This document shows, piece after piece, positions 14,136 through 20,570 of a stretch of DNA of 28,035 nt. This DNA comes from an uncultured Lachnospiraceae bacterium. GTDB taxonomy: Bacteria; Bacillota; Clostridia; Lachnospirales; Lachnospiraceae. Both the position numbers and the translations under genes were made by a program. The notes under the pieces are model-generated. The model made no database searches, was not told the origin of the DNA, and saw only the letters and a list, made by a program, of their open reading frames with translations. The number at the start of each line of letters is the position of its first letter. Positions within the stretch are counted from its first letter, which is position 1. The stretch covers positions 1 to 28,035 of the forward strand of contig CAJUOE010000221.1 in assembly GCA_910587895.1 (NCBI GenBank), read 5' to 3'.

Positions 14136-15617
14136 ATGTCAATGATTAAAGTTGAAGGTCTTACATTTTCTTATGATTCCAGTTATGATAATATTTTTGA
14201 AAATGTAAATTTCCAGATAGATACGGATTGGAAACTCGGATTTGTCGGCAGGAATGGAAGGGGAAAGACTACCTTCCTCAACCTTTTGCTGGGCAAATAT
14301 GAGTACAGGGGAAACATCGTATCATCGGTGGAGTTTGATTATTTTCCCTATGTCGTTGCAGATAAAAGTCTGTGTACGGAACAGGTTTTACAGGAAGTCT
14401 GCCCCATGGCGGAAGAATGGGAATTTATGCGGGAACTGTCTTATCTTGAAATGGACGCGGAGGTGTTGTGGAGGCCATTTGAGACGCTTTCCAATGGAGA
14501 ACAGACGAAAGCTTTGCTGGCGGCATTTTTCTTAAAGGAAGGGCATTTCCGGCTGATTGACGAGCCGACGAACCATTTGGACGTTGCGGCGCGGCAATTA
14601 GTGGCGTCCTACCTGAAAAAGAAAAAGGGATTTATTCTGGTATCGCATGACCGCCGTTTTCTGGACGGCTGCGTGGATCATATTTTATCCCTGAACCGGT
14701 CAGACATTGAGGTGCAGAGCGGAAACTTTTCTTCGTGGATGATGAATTTTGAGCGTCAGCAGGAATATGAGCTTGCAAGGAAGGCGCGCCTGCAAAAGGA
14801 TATCAGACGATTGCAGCAGTCTGCCAGGCGCACGTCGTCCTGGTCAGACAAGGTTGAGGCGGATAAATTCGGCGTGCAGTCCTGTGGACTGAAGGCGGAC
14901 AGGGGGCATGTCGGGCATAAAGCCGCCAAAATGATGAAACGTTCCAAGGTAATCGAGGCAAGGAGGCAGCAGGCGATTGAGGAGAAGTCCTCTCTGCTGA
15001 AAAATCAGGAGACGGCAGAAGATTTGAGACTGATGCCCTTGGATTATTATGCAGATACGCTGGCATCCTATTCGGATGTTGCAATTTCTTATGACGGAAA
15101 TCAGGTATGTGGGCCTGTTTCCTTTGCCTTGCGCCGTGGAGAGCGCGTCGTGTTGGAGGGCAGGAACGGCAGCGGCAAGAGCAGCCTGTTGAAATTGTTG
15201 GTTGGCGAGCCAATCGAGCACACGGGCATGGTTAAGACCGGTTCCGGAGTTCGGATTTCCTATGTGCCGCAGGATACTTCACATTTGCAGGGTTCGCTCT
15301 CGGAATTTGCAGAGGAAAACTGCCTGGAGGAAAGCCTGTTTAAGGCAATTTTACGGAAACTGGATTTTGAGCGCATCCAGTTCGAGAAGGATATGCGGGA
15401 TTTTTCAGGCGGGCAGAAGAAGAAGGTGCTGATTGCCAAAAGCCTCTGTGAGCAGGCGCACCTGTATGTATGGGATGAGCCGCTCAATTTCATAGATATC
15501 TATTCCCGTATGCAGATTGAGCGGCTTATCCGGGATTTTTCGCCAACGATGGTTTTGGTGGAGCATGACAGCGCTTTCCGGGATGCGGTGGCGACGAAGG
15601 TGGTTGGGATAGATTAG
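14136..15617 (+). CDS. ABC-F ribosome protection ATPase, Lsa/CplR-like
   Basis: This is a soluble ABC-F protein with two ATPase domains and no membrane segments. The family binds the ribosomal E site and dislodges antibiotics, and the Lsa/CplR branch typically protects against lincosamides, streptogramin A and pleuromutilins. Motifs: first Walker A GRNGRGKTT (38-46), signature TLSNGEQTK, Walker B/D-loop LIDEPTNHLD, switch His in VSHDRRFLDG, a basic interdomain linker, second Walker A GRNGSGKSS, signature FSGGQKKK and Walker B VWDEPLNFID. FENVNFQIDTDWKLGF, VQSGNFSSW and VGHKAAKMMKRSK are strongly Lsa/CplR-like. The ATG at 14136 is chosen because AAAGGAG at 14121-14127 is eight bases upstream; the longer ORF starts inside that site. 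The ~290-nt leader suggests induction by attenuation. Substrate drug is inferred. Confidence 0.9.
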   Translation: MSMIKVEGLTFSYDSSYDNIFENVNFQIDTDWKLGFVGRNGRGKTTFLNLLLGKYEYRGNIVSSVEFDYFPYVVADKSLCTEQVLQEVCPMAEEWEFMRELSYLEMDAEVLWRPFETLSNGEQTKALLAAFFLKEGHFRLIDEPTNHLDVAARQLVASYLKKKKGFILVSHDRRFLDGCVDHILSLNRSDIEVQSGNFSSWMMNFERQQEYELARKARLQKDIRRLQQSARRTSSWSDKVEADKFGVQSCGLKADRGHVGHKAAKMMKRSKVIEARRQQAIEEKSSLLKNQETAEDLRLMPLDYYADTLASYSDVAISYDGNQVCGPVSFALRRGERVVLEGRNGSGKSSLLKLLVGEPIEHTGMVKTGSGVRISYVPQDTSHLQGSLSEFAEENCLEESLFKAILRKLDFERIQFEKDMRDFSGGQKKKVLIAKSLCEQAHLYVWDEPLNFIDIYSRMQIERLIRDFSPTMVLVEHDSAFRDAVATKVVGID

Positions 15618-15670
15618 GCAGTCCGTTTCCACAGGCAACGCGTGATTTATGGTTGCAGGTTATGATGGGC
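15614..15670 (-). pseudogene. Remnant of a second tail-fibre C-terminus
   Basis: These 57 bases align without gaps to 16652-16708, the 3' end of the intact fibre gene, with 43 identities. Read on the minus strand they give AHHNLQP*ITRCLWKRTA* against AHNNLPPYITCYMWKRTA* of the fibre, with a stop at the Tyr position. The terminal stop codon overlaps the ABC-F stop (15615-15617), and the other end runs into the last holin codons. It is a scar of a lost fibre copy at the edge of the phage remnant. Confidence 0.75.
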
Positions 15671-16142
15671 GCTGGTCGTCCCTGTCAAAATTTTCTGTCA
15701 ATGTTTCTGCTGTCTCATCCATCTGATTACGGATATGCTTTACCAGAGGCAGCAGAAACGTTGGGATATTGACTCCGATATCGGTCATATTTTCCAGGAT
15801 GCTGATGAGTTCGTTGCACGTAATCCAGACGGCAACGATGCAGGCGCATAAAAAAGTAAACGGCAGGGTGATTCCCAACGTTTCAGTCGTATACTTTAAT
15901 AGCTGGTCGATAATCGCGCCCACGATTACCAGAAGCCACATGGAGATTTTTTTGAAAATACCCTTCATGCTTTTATAAGAGCTGATTCCGCATTTGCGGT
16001 TGGGCGTTGCCATCAGCCCGGTTGTGTAGTCGATGATGTTGCAGGATACCATGAGCAGCACGGGTATGTAGAGTGTTCCGAGCAGGGACGAGAGTGTACT
16101 GCCGATGGTTATGATGATTGTTTTGATATGGTTTGTTTCCAT
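15660..16142 (-). CDS. Phage holin family protein (toxin secretion/phage lysis holin type)
   Basis: Holins form membrane lesions that let phage lysins reach the cell wall. The 160-residue protein has a hydrophobic N-terminal half, with IIDYTTGLMATPNRKCGISS and YKSMKGIFKKISMWLLVIVGAIIDQLLK matching the clostridial phage_holin_4 pattern (split here as a motif), then further hydrophobic stretches and a charged soluble tail. AGGAGG lies six bases upstream of the ATG. It is last in the phage tail module on the minus strand. No endolysin gene accompanies it in the window, so the lysis cassette is incomplete here. Its last codons overlap the fibre remnant. Confidence 0.85.
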   Translation of the reverse strand: METNHIKTIIITIGSTLSSLLGTLYIPVLLMVSCNIIDYTTGLMATPNRKCGISSYKSMKGIFKKISMWLLVIVGAIIDQLLKYTTETLGITLPFTFLCACIVAVWITCNELISILENMTDIGVNIPTFLLPLVKHIRNQMDETAETLTENFDRDDQRPS

Positions 16143-16201
16143 GGTTTTTCCTCCTTGTATTTGATGGAATAATAATATATACTCATATATGGCAGATGCT
16201 G

Positions 16202-16229
16202 TTTACATTTTTACTGGTAAATATATGAA
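16202..16229 (+). promoter_or_regulatory. Possible promoter of the 100-residue plus-strand gene
   Basis: TTTACA (16202-16207), a 16-bp spacer and TATGAA (16224-16229) lie about 35 bp before the start codon at 16263. A TTTAC/GTAAA inverted repeat overlaps it. Confidence 0.4.
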
Positions 16230-16262
16230 AATACACATGATAAGCATGAAAAGGAGTAACAT

Positions 16263-16565
16263 ATGTCAAAGATAAATATGTATAGGGATTTGGTGAAATG
16301 TAAGGTTTTCAATGCCGTAGATGTTGAAAATACAAAAGTTTATGAAAACGATATTGTTATTGATGACGAGAGCATAAATGTAAACAGGGAATTTAAAGTA
16401 GAAACTGACAATATGACAGATGAAGAAGTCATAATTGCTTTGCTGGCAAAGCAGAATTTTAAAAACAATCAAGAATATATTAAGCTTTTTCGTAATATTG
16501 ATTATTTTTTCTGTTTTTATGATGTTCATAGCACGATTTTGAAAATCGTTTTGAAATATGAATAG
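16263..16565 (+). CDS. Hypothetical 100-residue protein within the phage module
   Basis: Not recognised. The ORF is on the strand opposite to the flanking holin and fibre genes, has AAGGAG six bases before its ATG and a possible promoter of its own. The product is acidic and A/T-rich in codon use (many AAT, AAA, GAT codons), unlike the housekeeping genes. No signal peptide is visible; the C-terminal third is aromatic and hydrophobic (IDYFFCFYDVHSTILKIVL). Position and orientation suggest a phage moron, a gene expressed from the prophage for the host or for superinfection control, but that is inference. Confidence 0.6.
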   Translation: MSKINMYRDLVKCKVFNAVDVENTKVYENDIVIDDESINVNREFKVETDNMTDEEVIIALLAKQNFKNNQEYIKLFRNIDYFFCFYDVHSTILKIVLKYE

Positions 16566-16651
16566 TATTGGGTGGTTATCATATAAGTAGGGCAGTAGAG
16601 AAGTAATCTCCGCTACCCTGAAATGTGTATTATTATGTTTGAAAGATGCTG

Positions 16652-18808
16652 TTATGCCGTCCGTTTCCACATGTAACATGTGATATAGGGCGGAAGGTTG
16701 TTGTGGGCACCACCCCCATCACTATTGGAATTGGCGGTATGTGCAGGTACTGTGACGTTGTGTGTATGCGCGCCGTTATGCTCTGTAACACTATCGCCCG
16801 TCCATAACGTACCAGAACCGTTGACACGTGCCGCAGAACCTCCGACAGCAGCAGTAGACGAGTATGCGAGCCTATGTCCATGCGAACCGGCAGATGTTGA
16901 GGTGATGGTTTGAGCGGAAATAGCGTGTGTATGACCAGGTATCTCTGATTTCGTCAAAACATGGGTCTTCTCCCCGCCGGTCTTTCCAACCGTGTTAAAT
17001 TCTGTCTGTGACGTATCTACGCCAACCGGAATTCGTCCATTACCCCAACGAACCCATGTGCCGCCAAACAGGGTGGCGGGGCTGGTGGAATTGACGCTCA
17101 TGTAGATGGAGCCTATGGGGTATGTTTTGTTGAGGAGATCATCTTCTGTGATAAGTTTTTTCCAGGCGCCCCAACGACTTGCATATGAAACTCTCGCAAA
17201 TAAATTGGTTCTGCTACCAGGATCCGATGCGCCGATAGGAATGGGTGATGCTATTTGACATACATTTTCATATGAATTTACACTAAGTTTCCCCAATACC
17301 ACAAGATTCCAATAAGTGTCGGAAGAAGTTGGTGCATTGGACGAAACGGCAACACCATAAATTCCTGGAGTTGAAATATTGTTAAAGTCGCCATGCTCAA
17401 TTTGCCGTCGCACAGCATAGCTGTCTTTAATTACATTCCCATCTCCATCCTGCGTGGCTTTCGTTGCAGTCGCCACAGATGTTTGCAGTGGATGCACATG
17501 GTCGCCCCTGGCAAATTTTGTGGTTTCTGATCCGACAGTAGCCGTTCCGTTTGCTTTTGGCGTTGTGGAAGATGCCATCGCGTGTCCATAGCTTGTAGCC
17601 GAGCTGGCTCCGTGGGTGGTTGTTGTGCTCGCATGGGATGTAGGTGCTGCGCCGATATTTTCAGGCGTGAGGTTCACATTTCCTGTGTGGTAAGCTGTCT
17701 CTGGTTCTGCACCTCCTTTTACCCCGGTCACAGGGGTTCCTGCCAGAATATCCCATTTGCCATCTGCCGTTTTGTACACATTTGAGCCAGCGGGAATAAT
17801 AAGTTTCGAGCCCTCCTTGAAGTTTGTATTCGTGGTAAACTGGTCGGATATGTTATACATATCTCCTTTTTTTGCGCTCTCAAGAGCAGGAAGATTCGCA
17901 AACGTCACGGTTCCCATGGGACGCAAAGCTCCTGAAAAGGAGTCGGATAGTATTTTTACCTGTTCATAGTAAAATTTTGCATTATCTTTTGATTCGTTTG
18001 GTCTGGCATTACCTTTCCCTACAGCATAACTTTGCGCCTGTTTTGCATAGCCTGAGGCATCATCGGCGTAATCTGATGCTTCTATAGATTTTTCTTCTGC
18101 AATATTGGCGGAGCCTTCTGCGGCGCTCGCACAGTTACCTGCCACCTCAGAATATTGCCTTGCCCAATTCTCATGTATCTTAGTCTGATTGTAATAATGC
18201 ATTGCATTATCGTTTTCTTCGTTGTCCCTTTTGCCAGTACCGCCGACGGCATAGCTCTGTGCAAGCGTTGCATAATCCTGTGCGCTGTCGATGACATCCT
18301 GTGCATTTTTCGAGAACTCCTCCATCTGAAAGATCAAGTCCGTGACAATCGACAGTTCTCCTTCGCTCAGATTATTCTCGTTGCAGGGGTTCTTGATGCA
18401 CGATATCTTGAAAGGAATGGTTGACAGAACCGTTCGTTCCGGTCTCTCCGGCAGTTTGTCGGTCAGCCTAGGTTCAGCGGGATTGGCTGTAGTATCGCCC
18501 AGCTCGTACATGACAAGCTTTGCCTCAATGGTGCCGTCGTAATATAAGACGTCTTCCGGCAGTGTCACGCTTACAAGGTTGTCCTTTCGCGTGATGCATT
18601 CTTCTTCGGTCTTTGAGAAGGAGGAACCGTCGCCCCTGTGTCCGACAAAGCGGAACAATATATTGTCAGGGAATTTATACGGCTCGTTCTGGTTGTAGAG
18701 GATGAATTCAATGACGCGGGAGTTCTTGTCCCCCTGCTGTGCCTTGATTACCTCATAAGAGGTAGAAGAGTATAGGTCAATTTTTATTTGTGTTATTACG
18801 TTATTCAA
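16652..18808 (-). CDS. Phage tail fibre / baseplate upper protein (BppU-like N-terminus, pyocin-knob, collar-like C-terminus)
   Basis: This is a receptor-binding or baseplate fibre of a siphophage. Residues 1-145 look like a BppU N-terminal (DUF2479) domain that docks to the baseplate. Residues about 165-290 are helical, with a duplicated unit (AQSYAVG...NE..DNA..YY.Q.K at 183-210 and 258-285). A linker rich in Thr, Ser and Ala (about 390-440) has GAAPTSHAS and FARGDHVHP. Residues about 470-555 resemble a pyocin knob, and 560-718 resemble a T4 gp10/collar-type tip with YPIGSIYMS, FGGTWVRWGNGRIPVG, repeated His-rich GHTH/GHGH/AHTH segments and the end NNLPPYITCYMWKRTA. The start is TTG, chosen because AGGAGG is eight bases upstream. 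It is intact, unlike its degenerate partial copy at 15614-15670. Confidence 0.85.
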   Translation of the reverse strand: MNNVITQIKIDLYSSTSYEVIKAQQGDKNSRVIEFILYNQNEPYKFPDNILFRFVGHRGDGSSFSKTEEECITRKDNLVSVTLPEDVLYYDGTIEAKLVMYELGDTTANPAEPRLTDKLPERPERTVLSTIPFKISCIKNPCNENNLSEGELSIVTDLIFQMEEFSKNAQDVIDSAQDYATLAQSYAVGGTGKRDNEENDNAMHYYNQTKIHENWARQYSEVAGNCASAAEGSANIAEEKSIEASDYADDASGYAKQAQSYAVGKGNARPNESKDNAKFYYEQVKILSDSFSGALRPMGTVTFANLPALESAKKGDMYNISDQFTTNTNFKEGSKLIIPAGSNVYKTADGKWDILAGTPVTGVKGGAEPETAYHTGNVNLTPENIGAAPTSHASTTTTHGASSATSYGHAMASSTTPKANGTATVGSETTKFARGDHVHPLQTSVATATKATQDGDGNVIKDSYAVRRQIEHGDFNNISTPGIYGVAVSSNAPTSSDTYWNLVVLGKLSVNSYENVCQIASPIPIGASDPGSRTNLFARVSYASRWGAWKKLITEDDLLNKTYPIGSIYMSVNSTSPATLFGGTWVRWGNGRIPVGVDTSQTEFNTVGKTGGEKTHVLTKSEIPGHTHAISAQTITSTSAGSHGHRLAYSSTAAVGGSAARVNGSGTLWTGDSVTEHNGAHTHNVTVPAHTANSNSDGGGAHNNLPPYITCYMWKRTA

Positions 18809-18961
18809 GATTGTTACCTCCTGTAATTATATGTTGTGTTGTGCTTACATTTATTATAGTAATTAAAGTATATATGAATAATAGAATATGTATATACATT
18901 AATGTTATTATAGAATAATAGCATTTTAAAATGTATCGTCTATTAATTGGGAATGTTTTGT

Positions 18962-18990
18962 TTGACAATAAATGGGATATTTTGTAGAAT
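18962..18990 (+). promoter_or_regulatory. Promoter of the small membrane toxin candidate
   Basis: A perfect TTGACA (18962-18967), 17-bp spacer and TAGAAT (18985-18990) predict a transcript starting near 18997. That gives a ~105-nt structured 5' leader before the peptide start at 19103. Confidence 0.8.
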
Positions 18991-19065
18991 GTTAGAAAGT
19001 GCTGCCTAAGTACGGTAGGACGGTTGTCTTCCACCAGAGAGTACAAGCTCTGTTGTACATAGAAA

Positions 19066-19088
19066 CCTTTCGAGGAATCTACGAAAGG
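19066..19088 (+). promoter_or_regulatory. Hairpin covering the toxin Shine-Dalgarno sequence
   Basis: CCTTTCG (19066-19072) pairs perfectly with CGAAAGG (19082-19088), which contains most of the ribosome binding site AAAGGAGG (19084-19091). A second perfect stem GTACAA/TTGTAC lies just upstream at about 19041-19058. Sequestered ribosome binding sites of this kind are typical of type I toxin mRNAs. Confidence 0.7.
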
Positions 19089-19102
19089 AGGACTTATTGC
19101 AT

Positions 19103-19207
19103 ATGGTAACTATAGAGACGATATATTATATTGTAGTAATCGCAAGCATTCTTTGCGGAGCCGCATATAAGATTGGATACGAACATGGTAAGAATGCAAG
19201 AAAATAA
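19103..19207 (+). CDS. 34-residue membrane peptide, candidate type I toxin
   Basis: The ORF encodes MVTIETIYYIVVIASILCG then AAYKIGYEHGKNARK. It has one hydrophobic helix (about residues 6-22) and a positively charged C-terminal tail, the layout of Fst/TxpA/holin-like type I toxins that damage the membrane. It lies on the strand opposite to the phage tail genes, in the 596-bp gap between the distal tail and fibre genes. A strong promoter, structured leader, strong but hairpin-hidden Shine-Dalgarno sequence, overlapping terminator and a convergent antisense promoter surround it. No database match was made; toxicity is inferred from architecture. Confidence 0.7.
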   Translation: MVTIETIYYIVVIASILCGAAYKIGYEHGKNARK

Positions 19208-19239
19208 CCGCCCTCGCCAAAGGAATGCGGTTATTTTCT
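19199..19239. terminator. Bidirectional terminator shared by toxin mRNA and antisense RNA
   Basis: AGAAAATAACCGC (19199-19211) and GCGGTTATTTTCT (19227-19239) form a perfect 13-bp stem around a 15-nt loop. It overlaps the toxin stop codon. Both flanks read into T-rich sequence, so it can stop transcripts from both directions, as in the par/fst and txpA/ratA loci. Confidence 0.75.
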
Positions 19240-19349
19240 GGTTCTTACTAGAATTTAATTAAATTTCAAGGCAAACCGTTCTGCAATGTGGGTAGTGCCT
19301 TTTCAAATAACAAATGTTGTCTTGATTTTGTGTAGAATTTCTTTCTACA
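19199..19349 (-). ncRNA. Candidate antisense RNA antitoxin
   Basis: A transcript from the minus-strand promoter would start near 19349 and end at the shared terminator, giving about 150 nt. It would begin with a perfect hairpin TGTAGAA-AGAAA-TTCTACA and contain no convincing ORF. It overlaps the toxin mRNA at the 3' end and also carries AAGACAAC, complementary to GTTGTCTT in the toxin 5' leader (19023-19030; same 8-mer at 19316-19323). That is a possible second pairing site. Boundaries are predictions. Confidence 0.6.
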
Positions 19350-19355
19350 TCCATT

Positions 19356-19384
19356 ATTTTAAATCAATGTCCTCAAATTGTCAA
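19356..19384 (-). promoter_or_regulatory. Promoter of the antisense RNA
   Basis: On the minus strand, TTGACA (complement of 19379-19384), a 17-bp spacer and TAAAAT (complement of 19356-19361) form a near-consensus promoter firing toward the toxin gene from just after the distal tail gene stop. Confidence 0.75.
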
Positions 19385-19404
19385 ATATATTTTCCAATGC
19401 CAGC

Positions 19405-20220
19405 CTAAACCCTCACATACCTTGGCTCCCGGTACTGAAGCTCAATTTCAATATCACGACCGTGGTCTGTCATGATTACATTCGTTCCATTTACAAGTTT
19501 CATGAAACTCCAGTTGAAATCATTGGGCTTTGTCAGCCCTTCAACTATGCCCATATCAGAATCCATGGTGACGTCCTGTGACATATTTTCGATTTTAATG
19601 GGCTTGCTAAGAATGGAATCGCTACTTCCCCATGAAGAAAATGAATTTTCCCTGCAGTTGTCGAAGGAGAGTGGATTTGGATTGCTGGTCTTGTATTTTA
19701 CTTTCATGATGGGAAGGATGTAGGTATCTATGTCACTGTGTATGTTTAATACGAGTGGTCTTAAGAATTCGATGGACGCCGTTTTGGTGATTACATCCGT
19801 GAAACCGTAGGCACAGTTTGAAGTCGCCGTCAAGTCAAAACCAATCGTCCTTCCAGCTACCTGGTGTGGCAGGGCATTGATCACTACCTTGTAAAAAATG
19901 TCCTCATAGCCTTCCTGCTCAAACTGTATCCATCGGTATCCGTCCGTCTTTGCCAGCCATTTCATGATCATGCTTTCTTCGTACTGGCTGAAATGCATGT
20001 CCCTGTCCTTGTATGGATTCTTACAGAGAGAGAAAGTCCATGTAAGTGGGGAATTGAACTGTGAGCCGTAGAATGTGAAGGTATCCGTGCCAGGCGTTTT
20101 TAGGGCATTGCATTCAATTTCCCCGCCGGAAACGGGCTGTGGGCCTCCGTCAAAGGAGCATACCATGCACCCGAAATCGCTTGCGCGCTGCCCATTAAAC
20201 ATAAAATCTGTTGCATACAT
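19405..20220 (-). CDS. Phage distal tail protein (Dit, siphovirus tail family)
   Basis: Dit forms the hub between the tail tube and baseplate. The 271-residue product has the usual N-terminal pattern FMFNGQRASDFGCMVCSFDG, then SQFNSPLTWTFSLCKNPY, a WLAKTDGYRWIQFEQEGYEDIFYKV segment (given here as its landmarks WLAKTDGYRW and FEQEGYED), and the C-terminal tail-associated domain. AGGTGG lies about nine bases upstream of the ATG. It follows the tape measure region by one small gene, as in typical siphophage order. The next gene expected, the tail endopeptidase Tal, is missing; the toxin-antitoxin locus and then the fibre follow instead. Confidence 0.85.
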   Translation of the reverse strand: MYATDFMFNGQRASDFGCMVCSFDGGPQPVSGGEIECNALKTPGTDTFTFYGSQFNSPLTWTFSLCKNPYKDRDMHFSQYEESMIMKWLAKTDGYRWIQFEQEGYEDIFYKVVINALPHQVAGRTIGFDLTATSNCAYGFTDVITKTASIEFLRPLVLNIHSDIDTYILPIMKVKYKTSNPNPLSFDNCRENSFSSWGSSDSILSKPIKIENMSQDVTMDSDMGIVEGLTKPNDFNWSFMKLVNGTNVIMTDHGRDIEIELQYREPRYVRV

Positions 20221-20233
20221 ATATTATCACCAC

Positions 20234-20488
20234 CTATTGTTTTAAATTTGCCATGAAACTGTCCAGTTCGTTCCGGTAAGCGGCTGCAAGCTCGTCAAAT
20301 TCATCTATTTTACGGATATATTTTTCTTTTATCCGTTTCAGCTCGTCAATCAGGTCTTTGTATTCGTCCCGATACCTTTGCAGCTCGTCAAGGGAACTTT
20401 GTAAACGCTGGTTGTCGCGTTTCAGGCGTTTGTTTTCATTTGAGAGTATTTTAACGGTTTCTTTGTCTGTGTTTCTGTTGAATGGCAT
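20234..20488 (-). CDS. Small coiled-coil phage protein
   Basis: The 84-residue product is almost wholly a predicted coiled coil: residues about 10-75 show heptad spacing of Leu/Ile with charged residues (LSNENKRLKRDNQRL, LIDELKRIKEKYIRKI). AAAGGA lies nine bases upstream of the ATG. It sits between the tape measure and distal tail genes, 13 bases before the latter, and is surely cotranscribed with them. It may be a tape-measure chaperone or small tail assembly protein; this is inference. No recognised family. Confidence 0.65.
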   Translation of the reverse strand: MPFNRNTDKETVKILSNENKRLKRDNQRLQSSLDELQRYRDEYKDLIDELKRIKEKYIRKIDEFDELAAAYRNELDSFMANLKQ

Positions 20489-20517
20489 ATGATTTTTCCT
20501 TTCATTTTGGGGTGTTA

Positions 20518-20554
20518 GAATGGAACAGAGGGCAGCGTATGCCGCCCTCCATTC
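20518..20554 (-). terminator. Strong hairpin after the tape measure gene
   Basis: GAGGGC/GCCCTC (20528-20533/20544-20549) extended by GAATGG/CCATTC forms a stable stem between the tape measure stop and the coiled-coil gene. There is no T-tract, so it may limit or process the polycistronic phage mRNA rather than fully end it. Confidence 0.45.
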
Positions 20555-20570
20555 TGGTCTGGGGTAATAG

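Noticed and set aside
16652..17100. Diversity-generating retroelement target in the fibre tip
   Set aside because: No reverse transcriptase or template repeat is present. The similar copy at 15614-15670 is only 57 bases, has scattered differences at all base types and contains a stop.
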